NCBI GenBank assembly: GCA_024742765.1
Contig: JANSXT010000002.1
Span: 186,001-250,000 of the forward strand
DNA from: Phyllobacteriaceae bacterium
GTDB taxonomy: Bacteria; Pseudomonadota; Alphaproteobacteria; Rhizobiales; Rhizobiaceae
Reading direction: 5' to 3'
DNA length: 64,000 bases
Both the position numbers and the translations under genes were made by a program. Positions 57,208-64,000 of this stretch are shown one piece after another (position 1 is the first letter of the stretch; the number at the start of each line of letters is the position of its first letter). The notes beneath the pieces are model-generated. The model saw nothing but the letters and a program-made list of their open reading frames with translations. It ran no database searches and was not told the DNA's origin.

Positions 57208-58176
57208 ATGAGAAACACAATGATGGGCGTGCTGGTTGCAACGGCGACAGCGCTCGCAGCCGGCGCAGCCTATGCGCAGGATAGTTTTATCGCCATCGGT
57301 ACCGGCGGCGTGACCGGGGTCTACTACCCCACGGGCGGCGCGATCTGCCGGCTGGTCAATCGCGACCGCGCCGATCACGGCATTCGCTGCGGCGTGGAAT
57401 CGACCGGTGGGTCGGTGTTCAACATCAACGCCATCCGCAACGGCGAACTGGAATTCGGCGTGGCCCAGTCGGACTGGCAGTTCCATGCCTATAACGGTTC
57501 GTCGCGCTTTGAGGAGCAGGGCGCGTTCGAGGGCTTGCGCGCAGTCTTCTCGGTTCACCCCGAACCGTTCACGGTGGTGGCGCGGGCCGATGCGGGCATC
57601 GAAAGCTTCGAGGACCTGCAGGGCAAGCGCGTCAATGTCGGCAACCCCGGATCGGGCCAGCGCGGAACGATGGAAGTGGTGATGGAGGCCATGGGCTGGA
57701 CCATGGACGATTTCGCCCTCGCGTCGGAACTGCAGGCCGCCGAGCAGAGCCAGGCGCTGTGCGACAACAATATCGACGCCATGATCTACACGGTCGGTCA
57801 TCCGTCCGGCTCGATCCAGGAAGCGACGACCGCATGCGACAGCGTGCTGGTTGACGTCTCCAACGACGCGGTCAACGGGCTTGTCGAAGAGCGGCCCTAT
57901 TACCGCACGGCGACGATCCCGGGCGGCATGTATCGCGGCAATGACGAGGACACGATGACCTTCGGCGTCGGCGCCACCTTCGTCACGTCGGCCGACGTGC
58001 CCGAGGAGACGGTCTATGTGGTGGTCAAGGCGGTGTTCGAGAACCTTGACCAGTTCAAGGGCCTGCACCCGGCGTTTGCCAACCTGACCGCCGAGGAAAT
58101 GGCCAATGACGGCCTGTCGGCGCCGCTGCATCCGGGCGCCGAGCGCTATTTCCGCGAAGCGGGCCTGATCGAGTGA
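57208..58176 (+). CDS. TAXI-family TRAP transporter substrate-binding protein
   Basis: This 322-residue periplasmic protein has a signal peptide (1-23, ending AYAQ) and the TAXI pattern [22 protein letters not shown] and [39 protein letters not shown] segment follows. TAXI proteins feed fused TRAP permeases and bind glutamate-like or other organic acids. The neighbours (aminotransferase, BKACE) suggest an amino-acid-like ligand. Confidence 0.94.
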   Translation: MRNTMMGVLVATATALAAGAAYAQDSFIAIGTGGVTGVYYPTGGAICRLVNRDRADHGIRCGVESTGGSVFNINAIRNGELEFGVAQSDWQFHAYNGSSRFEEQGAFEGLRAVFSVHPEPFTVVARADAGIESFEDLQGKRVNVGNPGSGQRGTMEVVMEAMGWTMDDFALASELQAAEQSQALCDNNIDAMIYTVGHPSGSIQEATTACDSVLVDVSNDAVNGLVEERPYYRTATIPGGMYRGNDEDTMTFGVGATFVTSADVPEETVYVVVKAVFENLDQFKGLHPAFANLTAEEMANDGLSAPLHPGAERYFREAGLIE

Positions 58177-58270
58177 TCACGCCGTCCGTGACGTGACAAT
58201 GGTCCGCGGCCGGCACCTGTCGGCCGCGGATTTTGCTTTTTTTATTGGTGACTTTTCAAAGGGGCGCGCC

Positions 58271-60907
58271 ATGAGTGAAGCGACCGGAAGCCAAGGCAGA
58301 CAATATTCCGACGAGGAACTGCAGGATCTGGTGGCCAGTGCCGACAGCGGTGCGCGGGCCCCCACAAACAAAACGGTTGCCGGGCTGATCGCCGGTCTCG
58401 CGCTGATCTGGTCGCTGTTCCAGCTCTGGATCGCGCAGCCTCAATTGTGGTTCGGCGAATATCTGCCGGTCCTGAACTCGTCGCAGACACGGCCCATCCA
58501 CCTGACCTTTGCCGTGGTGCTGGCATTCCTCGCCTATCCCGCGCTCAAATCCTCGCCGCGCCACCATATTCCCATCTTTGACTGGGTGCTGGCGGCAGTC
58601 GCCGGCTTCTGCGCCTTCTACGTCTTCCTCTTCTCTGACGAACTGGCGCTGACCGCCCGTTCGGGCCTGCCGACCGAGATGCAGGTGATCATCGGCGCGG
58701 TGGGCCTCGTCGTGCTGCTCGAAGCCAGCCGGCGCGCGCTCGGCCCGGCGCTGACGGTGGTCGGTTCACTGTTCCTCGCCTATGCCTATTTCGGGCAAGG
58801 GTTCCTGATCCCCGACCTGATCGAGCATGAGGGCCTGTCCTTTACCGCGCTGATCAACGCCCAGTGGCTTGATACGGGCGGCGTCTTCGGCATTCCGCTG
58901 GGCGTTTCGACCGCCTTCGTCTTCCTGTTCGTCCTGTTCGGCTCGCTGCTCGACAAGGCCGGCGCCGGCAATTACTTCATCAAGCTCGCCTTTGCCGGGC
59001 TTGGCCATCTGCGCGGCGGGCCGGCCAAGGCCGCCGTCGTCGGCTCGGCCATGACGGGCGTGATTTCCGGATCGTCGATCGCCAATGTGGTCACCACAGG
59101 CACCTTCACGATCCCGCTTATGAAGCGTGTGGGCTTCACCAACGAACAGGCAGGCTCGGTCGAAGTCGCCTCGTCCGTCAACGGGCAGATCATGCCGCCG
59201 GTGATGGGCGCGGCCGCCTTCCTGATGGTCGAGTTTATCGGCATCCCCTATGTGGAGGTGATCAAGCACGCCTTCATCCCGGCGGTGATCTCCTACATTG
59301 CGCTCGTCTATATCGTGCATCTGGAAGCGCTGAAAAAGGACATGCCGGCGCTTGGCGAATCCAAGTCGATGACCGCCATGCTGGCCAAATTCCTTGCCGG
59401 CTTCATCATCGCCGGCGTTGCGTTCACCGCGCTGATCTACGGCGTCGATGCGCTGGAGACGGCCCTGCCGGATCTGTCTGCGCCGATCATGATGATCGTG
59501 CTGGTGGCGCTCTATGTTGGCCTTGTCATGGTTGCATCGCGCCGGCCGGATCTTGAGATCGACGATCCGAACGAGAGCGAATTCAAACTGCCGACCGTGG
59601 GCGAAGTGTATGCGACGGGTCTGCACTATGTGCTGCCGATCGTTGTCCTGATCTGGTTCCTGATGGTCGAGCGCCAGAGCCCGGCCAAATCGGCCTTCTA
59701 CGCCACCTCGCTGATGTTGCTGATCATCGTCACGCAACGGCCCCTCAAGACCATGTTCCGGGGCGAGGGCGGGCAGATGATGTCGGAATTCATGGGCGGC
59801 TTGGTCGATCTGCGCGAGGGTCTGATCGCCGGCGCCCGCAACATGATCGGCATTGGCGTTGCAACGGCGGCGGCCGGCATCATCGTCGCCACGGTGACCA
59901 AGACGCCGATCGGGACGGAACTGGCGGGCCTCGTCGAACAGCTTTCGGGCGGCATCCTTCTGGTCATGCTGGTGCTGATCGCCATCTTCTCGCTGATCCT
60001 CGGCATGGGCCTTCCGACCACGGCCAACTATATCGTCGTCTCGTCGTTGATGGCGTCGGTCGTCGTTTCGCTTGGCGCGCAGGAGGGGCTGATCGTGCCG
60101 CTGATCGCGGCACACCTGTTCGTCTTCTATTTCGGCATCATGGCCGATGTGACGCCGCCGGTCGGCCTTGCCAGTTTCGCGGCGGCTGCCGTGTCGGGCG
60201 GCGATCCGATCAAGACCGGTTTCACCGCCTTCTTCTACAGCCTGCGCACGGTGGCGCTGCCGTTCCTGTTCATCTTCAACCCGACGCTGATCCTCTATGG
60301 CGTCGATCTGGGGACATGGGAGGGCATATTGCAGGCGGTGTTCGTCTTCATAACGGCGACGTTCGCCATGCTGCTGTTCGCGGCGGCAACGCAGGGCTAT
60401 TTCCTCGCCCGGTCGCGCATCTATGAAAGCGCGGCGCTGCTCTTGGTCGCGTTCACCCTGTTTGTCCCCAATGTCTGGCTGAACATGGTGCAGAGCCCCT
60501 ATCGCGACGTGCCACCGGTACAGTTCGAACAGGTGGTCGGCGATGTGGCGGAAGGCGACCGCATCCGGCTTCTGGTGCGCGGTCCCGATTTCAACACGGG
60601 TGAAACCGCCGAGACGACGCTGGTCATGTATGCGGAGGGTGCAACGGCCGCCGAACGGGTCACCAATTCGGGCCTGCTTCTGATCCCCGACGGCGACACG
60701 GTGCGCATGGACGAACCGATGTTCGGCACGACGACCGCCGAGAAGCTCGCCGATTTCGATTTCTATTCCGACACGCCGGTGGAACTGGCCTCGGTACAGG
60801 TGCCCAACCAGCGGATGCCGGCGCAGGTCTTCTACATTCCCGCGCTCTTGCTGCTTGGTGTCGTCATCATGCTACAGCGCCGCCGCCAGACCAAGCCGGC
60901 CTTTTGA
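58271..60907 (+). CDS. TRAP transporter fused permease (4TM/12TM) with C-terminal DUF3394
   Basis: This 878-residue permease joins DctQ-like and DctM-like parts in one chain. Landmarks are GSAMTGVISGSSIANVVTTGTFTIPLM, SSVNGQIMPPVMGAAAF and LGMGLPTTANYIV. A soluble beta-rich domain of about 110 residues (DUF3394, roughly 755-855) follows and the chain ends with a last helix. It imports the TAXI-bound substrate with sodium. The ATG at 58271 is preceded by AAAGGGG. Confidence 0.94.
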   Translation: MSEATGSQGRQYSDEELQDLVASADSGARAPTNKTVAGLIAGLALIWSLFQLWIAQPQLWFGEYLPVLNSSQTRPIHLTFAVVLAFLAYPALKSSPRHHIPIFDWVLAAVAGFCAFYVFLFSDELALTARSGLPTEMQVIIGAVGLVVLLEASRRALGPALTVVGSLFLAYAYFGQGFLIPDLIEHEGLSFTALINAQWLDTGGVFGIPLGVSTAFVFLFVLFGSLLDKAGAGNYFIKLAFAGLGHLRGGPAKAAVVGSAMTGVISGSSIANVVTTGTFTIPLMKRVGFTNEQAGSVEVASSVNGQIMPPVMGAAAFLMVEFIGIPYVEVIKHAFIPAVISYIALVYIVHLEALKKDMPALGESKSMTAMLAKFLAGFIIAGVAFTALIYGVDALETALPDLSAPIMMIVLVALYVGLVMVASRRPDLEIDDPNESEFKLPTVGEVYATGLHYVLPIVVLIWFLMVERQSPAKSAFYATSLMLLIIVTQRPLKTMFRGEGGQMMSEFMGGLVDLREGLIAGARNMIGIGVATAAAGIIVATVTKTPIGTELAGLVEQLSGGILLVMLVLIAIFSLILGMGLPTTANYIVVSSLMASVVVSLGAQEGLIVPLIAAHLFVFYFGIMADVTPPVGLASFAAAAVSGGDPIKTGFTAFFYSLRTVALPFLFIFNPTLILYGVDLGTWEGILQAVFVFITATFAMLLFAAATQGYFLARSRIYESAALLLVAFTLFVPNVWLNMVQSPYRDVPPVQFEQVVGDVAEGDRIRLLVRGPDFNTGETAETTLVMYAEGATAAERVTNSGLLLIPDGDTVRMDEPMFGTTTAEKLADFDFYSDTPVELASVQVPNQRMPAQVFYIPALLLLGVVIMLQRRRQTKPAF

Positions 60908-60926
60908 CGATTTGAGGAGCAGTTCC

Positions 60927-61358
60927 ATGTTCAAGACCATATTGCTGCCCGTCGACCTGTCCGCCGAAGCATCCTGGGCAAAGGCGCTGCCCGCCGCGCT
61001 TGGACTGAGCCGGCCGGAGGACCCGGTGCTGCATGTGATCACGGTGATGCCGGATTTCGGCATGTCGGTGGTCAGCGGCTATTTCGACAAGGATTTCGAG
61101 GACAAGGCGCTGCGCGAGGTGGGCGAAAAGCTTGCCGCATGGGTGCGCGACCATGTGCCCGACAATGTCGAGGTCCATCCACATGTCTTGCATGGCCGGG
61201 TCTATGACCAGATCATCACGGCGGCGGACAAGCTGGACGTCGATGCGATCGTCATGGCATCGCACACGCCCGAACTGAGCGATTATCTGCTCGGGCCGAA
61301 TGCGGCGCGGGTGGTGCGCCACGCCAAGCAATCGGTGTTCGTCGTTCGCGGAGACTGA
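60927..61358 (+). CDS. Universal stress protein (UspA family) of the TRAP operon
   Basis: This 143-residue UspA-fold protein starts FKTILLPVDLSAEASWAKAL and ends LLGPNAARVVRHAKQSVFVV. Proteins of this kind are often encoded with TRAP transporters, and TeaD of Halomonas is known to restrain TeaABC activity. The ATP loop normally reading GSHGR before the LLG stretch is ASHTPELSDY here, so nucleotide binding may be weak or absent. GAGGAG precedes the ATG. Confidence 0.92.
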   Translation: MFKTILLPVDLSAEASWAKALPAALGLSRPEDPVLHVITVMPDFGMSVVSGYFDKDFEDKALREVGEKLAAWVRDHVPDNVEVHPHVLHGRVYDQIITAADKLDVDAIVMASHTPELSDYLLGPNAARVVRHAKQSVFVVRGD

Positions 61359-61361
61359 GCC

Positions 61362-62687
61362 GTGCCGGGTCATGTATTCGGGCGAAGCGCCGGGCCGTTG
61401 CCGGTCGCCGCATCAGGCGAGGGGTGCTACATCATCGATGCCGACGGAAAACGCTACCTGGACGGATCGGGCGGCGCGGCGGTGTCGTGCCTTGGTCATT
61501 CCGACCCCGATGTGCGGGCCGCGATCCATGGGCAATTGGACCGGATCGCCTTCGCGCACACCGGGTTTTTCACTTCGCAGGCGGCGGAGGATCTCGCCGA
61601 CCGTCTGGTCGCAAATGCACCCGACGGCATCGACAAGGTCTATCTTCTGTCGGGCGGATCGGAAGCGGTCGAAGCGGCGATCAAGCTGGCGCGCCAATAC
61701 TATCTCGAGACCGGCCAGCCGGAGCGACGCCATCTGATCGCACGGCGACAAAGCTATCATGGCAACACGCTCGGCGCGCTGGCCGCCGGCGGCAATGCGT
61801 GGCGGCGCGAGAAATACCAGCCGCTGCTGGTCGAGACGCACCACATCGCGCCATGCTTTGAATATCATTTCCGCGATGAGGACGAGAGCGCGGTCGACTA
61901 TGGCCAGCGTGTCGCCAACGAACTGGAAACCGAGATCGAACGGCTCGGACCCGAGACCGTACTGGCCTTCATCGCCGAGCCGGTGGTCGGTGCCACGGCA
62001 GGCGCGGTGCCGGCCGTCAAGGGCTATTTCAGACGCATACGCGAGATCTGCGACCGTTACGGCGTGCTGCTGATCCTTGATGAAGTCATGTGCGGGATGG
62101 GCCGGACGGGCACACTGTTTGCCTGCGAACAGGACGGAATCGCGCCGGACATCGTCACCATCGCAAAGGGGCTTGGCGCCGGCTATGCGCCGATCGGTGC
62201 GATGCTGTGTTCGGAAGCCATTTACGAGGCGATCGAGAGCGGCTCCGGCAGTTTCCAGCACGGCCACACTTATCACGGCCATCCGTTGGCAGCAGCGGCC
62301 GGCAAGGCGGTGCTCGATGCGATTCTGGACCGGGATCTGCTGGCTCAGGTGCGGCGACAGGGCGAGACGCTCGAAGAGGCATTGAACGCCGCCTTCGGCC
62401 AGCATCCACATATCGGCGATATTCGCGGCCGGGGCCTGTTCCGCGGCATCGAACTGGTCGAGGACCGGGCGACCAGGACGAGCTTTGATCCGGCACGCAA
62501 GCTGCACGCCCGCATCAAGAAGGCCGCGATGGCCGAAGGGCTGATCTGCTATCCGGCCGGTGGCACCGTGGACGGACGCCGTGGCGACCATGTGCTGCTG
62601 GCACCGCCCTTTATCATCACCGAGTACCAGATCGGCGAACTGGTCGACAAGCTTGGCCGGGCGATCGATACGGCACTGGCCGCATGA
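61362..62687 (+). CDS. Class III PLP-dependent aminotransferase (GTG start)
   Basis: This 441-residue fold-type I enzyme has ILDEVMCGMGRTG (D240 to cofactor nitrogen) and the Schiff-base lysine K269 in TIAKGLGAGY. The HTYHGHPLAAAAG block is standard for omega- or beta-amino-acid transaminases. The GTG at 61362 lies three bases after the uspA stop. The next gene cleaves beta-keto acids, so the likely reaction is removal of the amino group from a beta-amino acid to give a beta-keto acid; this is inference. Confidence 0.9.
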   Translation: MPGHVFGRSAGPLPVAASGEGCYIIDADGKRYLDGSGGAAVSCLGHSDPDVRAAIHGQLDRIAFAHTGFFTSQAAEDLADRLVANAPDGIDKVYLLSGGSEAVEAAIKLARQYYLETGQPERRHLIARRQSYHGNTLGALAAGGNAWRREKYQPLLVETHHIAPCFEYHFRDEDESAVDYGQRVANELETEIERLGPETVLAFIAEPVVGATAGAVPAVKGYFRRIREICDRYGVLLILDEVMCGMGRTGTLFACEQDGIAPDIVTIAKGLGAGYAPIGAMLCSEAIYEAIESGSGSFQHGHTYHGHPLAAAAGKAVLDAILDRDLLAQVRRQGETLEEALNAAFGQHPHIGDIRGRGLFRGIELVEDRATRTSFDPARKLHARIKKAAMAEGLICYPAGGTVDGRRGDHVLLAPPFIITEYQIGELVDKLGRAIDTALAA

Positions 62688-63475
62688 GCCGCTTGGCAAC
62701 GCTGCCAGCGATCATGGTGGCACCGAACGGCGCGCGCCGCACCAAGGCCGATCATCCGGCGCTGCCGGTCACGATCGCCGAAACGGTGGAGGCCGCAAGG
62801 GCTGCGTTCGAGGCCGGCGCCGGCGTGCTGCATGCGCATGTGCGCGACGGGGACGGCCGACACACGCTCGATGCCGGCCTTTACCGCGAACTGGTCGCCG
62901 AGATGGCGCAACAAGTGCCCGACATGCCGGTGCAGATCACGACCGAGGCGGTCGGCATCTTTTCGCCGGAGGAGCAGCGCGAAGCGGTGCGCGCCGTCAT
63001 GCCGGAGGGCGTGTCGGTCGCCTTGCGCGAGATGTGGCCGACCGACGGGCGCGATCGAGATGCCGAGCGGTTCTATCGGTGGGCCGCCGACGAGACCATC
63101 GCCGTCCAGCACATTTTGTATGCGCCGGCCGATGTTGACCGGCTCGCGCGCTATCTCGCCCTCGGTTGGATCGCCGGACCGGTTCAGACCCTTTACGTGC
63201 TCGGCCGTTACGCGCCGCCCGAAGCCGGCACCGGCGCGCATTTGCGGGAGTTTCTCCATGCGGCCCGGCCATTCTCCGGTGGGCCGGATTGGGCAGCTTG
63301 CGCCTTCGGGGCAGGCGAAACGGCGTGCCTGGTGCAGGCCGTGAAGGCCGGAGGCAAGGCGCGCATCGGTTTTGAGAACAATCTCATCGGCGCGACCGGC
63401 GCGTTGGCCGCCGACAATGCGCAAAGGGTGCGGGAACTGGTGACGGCTCTTGGCACGGAAACGATCGTTCGATGA
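62684..63475 (+). CDS. Beta-keto acid cleavage enzyme (BKACE, DUF849)
   Basis: This 263-residue TIM-barrel protein starts PAIMVAPNGARRTKADHPALP and has the zinc ligands H50 and H52 (VLHAHVRD) and E231 (GFENNL), as in 3-keto-5-aminohexanoate cleavage enzyme. BKACE enzymes split a beta-keto acid with acetyl-CoA into acetoacetate and a new acyl-CoA. It is a little shorter than the usual 270-310. Its ATG overlaps the aminotransferase stop by four bases. Confidence 0.92.
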   Translation: MSRLATLPAIMVAPNGARRTKADHPALPVTIAETVEAARAAFEAGAGVLHAHVRDGDGRHTLDAGLYRELVAEMAQQVPDMPVQITTEAVGIFSPEEQREAVRAVMPEGVSVALREMWPTDGRDRDAERFYRWAADETIAVQHILYAPADVDRLARYLALGWIAGPVQTLYVLGRYAPPEAGTGAHLREFLHAARPFSGGPDWAACAFGAGETACLVQAVKAGGKARIGFENNLIGATGALAADNAQRVRELVTALGTETIVR

Positions 63476-63885
63476 GACGCCACGGGCAGGGCGATCGCGC
63501 GCCGCCTTCAATGACACGATGGCCGAGGTTCAATCGACATTCAGGTTTCAGTTGTTCGGCGATGCGAGATTCATGGGTCTCTGAAAAGCCGTCTCTCATC
63601 AACTTGGTACTTTGGAGCAGGTGAGAGGAGCAACCTCGAACCGAAACTTGCAATCCGGGTTGGCCGGCGGCGGATTGCAACAAAAAAGTGCGGGCGTTCT
63701 GACTCGAACTGACGACCCCAATCCTGGCAAGCGCGAGATTGCGAAATGCCAAATCGACCCGAAACGCTCCAATGGGCACAAGACGATCAACTCTGTGACG
63801 ATTTCGGGCGGCAAAGCGACCAGAAGCGCGTGGCGGTTCTGCGGACCTTGACGGTCACCGTCCCTTGAGGCTGGACGCACACCGA
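63476..63885. other. Intergenic region with an inverted repeat and tRNA-like debris
   Basis: This 410-bp region has no credible gene. It holds a perfect inverted repeat TTGCAATCCG/CGGATTGCAA (63648-63657 and 63671-63680, spacer 13). On the minus strand, TTCGAGTCAGAACGCCCGCA at about 63687-63706 resembles a tRNA T-arm and acceptor end but has no matching 5' half. Confidence 0.45.
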
Positions 63886-64000
63886 TCAGGGGCGCAGGCC
63901 CGCCATAATGAAGTCCTTCAGACCACCAAGAACACTCCGCATGGCGATTTCGCTCAATACGGCGCGATAGGCGGTGCCGTCGATCAATTCGATGATCAGA
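63886..64000 (-). CDS. C-terminal end of an unidentified protein, runs off right edge
   Basis: The last 37 codons of a minus-strand frame read LIIELIDGTAYRAVLSEIAM then a helix ending FIMAGLRP before TGA at 63886-63888. The amphipathic helical pattern recalls the C-terminus of TetR-family regulators, but the visible part is too short to decide. Confidence 0.45.
   Translation of the reverse strand, partial: LIIELIDGTAYRAVLSEIAMRSVLGGLKDFIMAGLRP

Noticed and set aside
58766-60115. 449-codon minus-strand frame opposite the TRAP permease
   Set aside because: The frame is very rich in H, D, R and Q, with no domain, and is antisense to a clear membrane protein.
63599-63880. 93-codon minus-strand frame with SSVRVRTPALF
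   Set aside because: Resembles other translated tRNA-end artefacts and has no start or composition typical of a gene.

Overview
The window is high-GC DNA from an alphaproteobacterium, most likely of the order Hyphomicrobiales (Rhizobiales). This rests on several points: the order rplU-rpmA-GNAT followed by obgE-proB-proA-nadD-rsfS-rlmH-envC-ctpA-(divergent deacetylase)-rppH, acnA divergent from ccmAB, an alphaproteobacterial sqdBDC sulfolipid operon, a long C-terminal extension on ribosomal protein L21, and a DUF2794 gene. The sequence does not show genus or species.

Layout. 1-555 is a HigBA-like toxin-antitoxin pair behind ccmB. 592-1868 is ccmAB (haem exporter for cytochrome c maturation), divergent from aconitase acnA (2106-4796). 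4858-5940 is an AT-rich patch with one unrecognised membrane protein. 5940-8243 is almost free of genes and packed with palindromic extragenic repeats, which bracket a small GIY-YIG endonuclease gene. 8412-9062 is a dienelactone hydrolase that has lost an internal segment. 9069-12330 is the sulfolipid operon sqdB-(small coiled coil)-sqdD-sqdC. 12495-14025 is a tandem glycine riboswitch ahead of a DadA-type amino-acid dehydrogenase. 14096-25514 holds housekeeping and stress genes: DUF1223, DUF2794, GNAT, Bax-inhibitor-1, ybbAP with tesA, thpR, low-Mr phosphatase, phhB, DUF1232, an AEC carrier and a diguanylate cyclase. tRNA-Ser(CGA) lies at 25760-25849.

26148-39917 is the ribosome, proline and envelope block. 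40726-48649 is a hexuronate operon: uxaC, TRAP transporter dctPQM, a mannonate/altronate-type dehydrogenase, altronate dehydratase uxaA and a GntR regulator. 48679-55459 is a complete branched-chain-type ABC importer with an acyl-CoA synthetase as last gene. 55652-56770 is a polysaccharide deacetylase. 57208-63475 joins a TAXI-TRAP importer, a UspA protein, a class III aminotransferase and a beta-keto acid cleavage enzyme, which reads as a catabolic route for an amino acid not identified here. A partial gene runs off the right edge.

The points most worth a second look are: (i) two genes, the DUF2794 gene and the uronate reductase, whose conserved N-termini extend upstream of any ATG, GTG or TTG and whose best-placed start codon is ATC; (ii) the GIY-YIG gene boxed by exact copies of two palindrome families; (iii) the aminotransferase-BKACE-TRAP cluster; and (iv) the internally deleted hydrolase.
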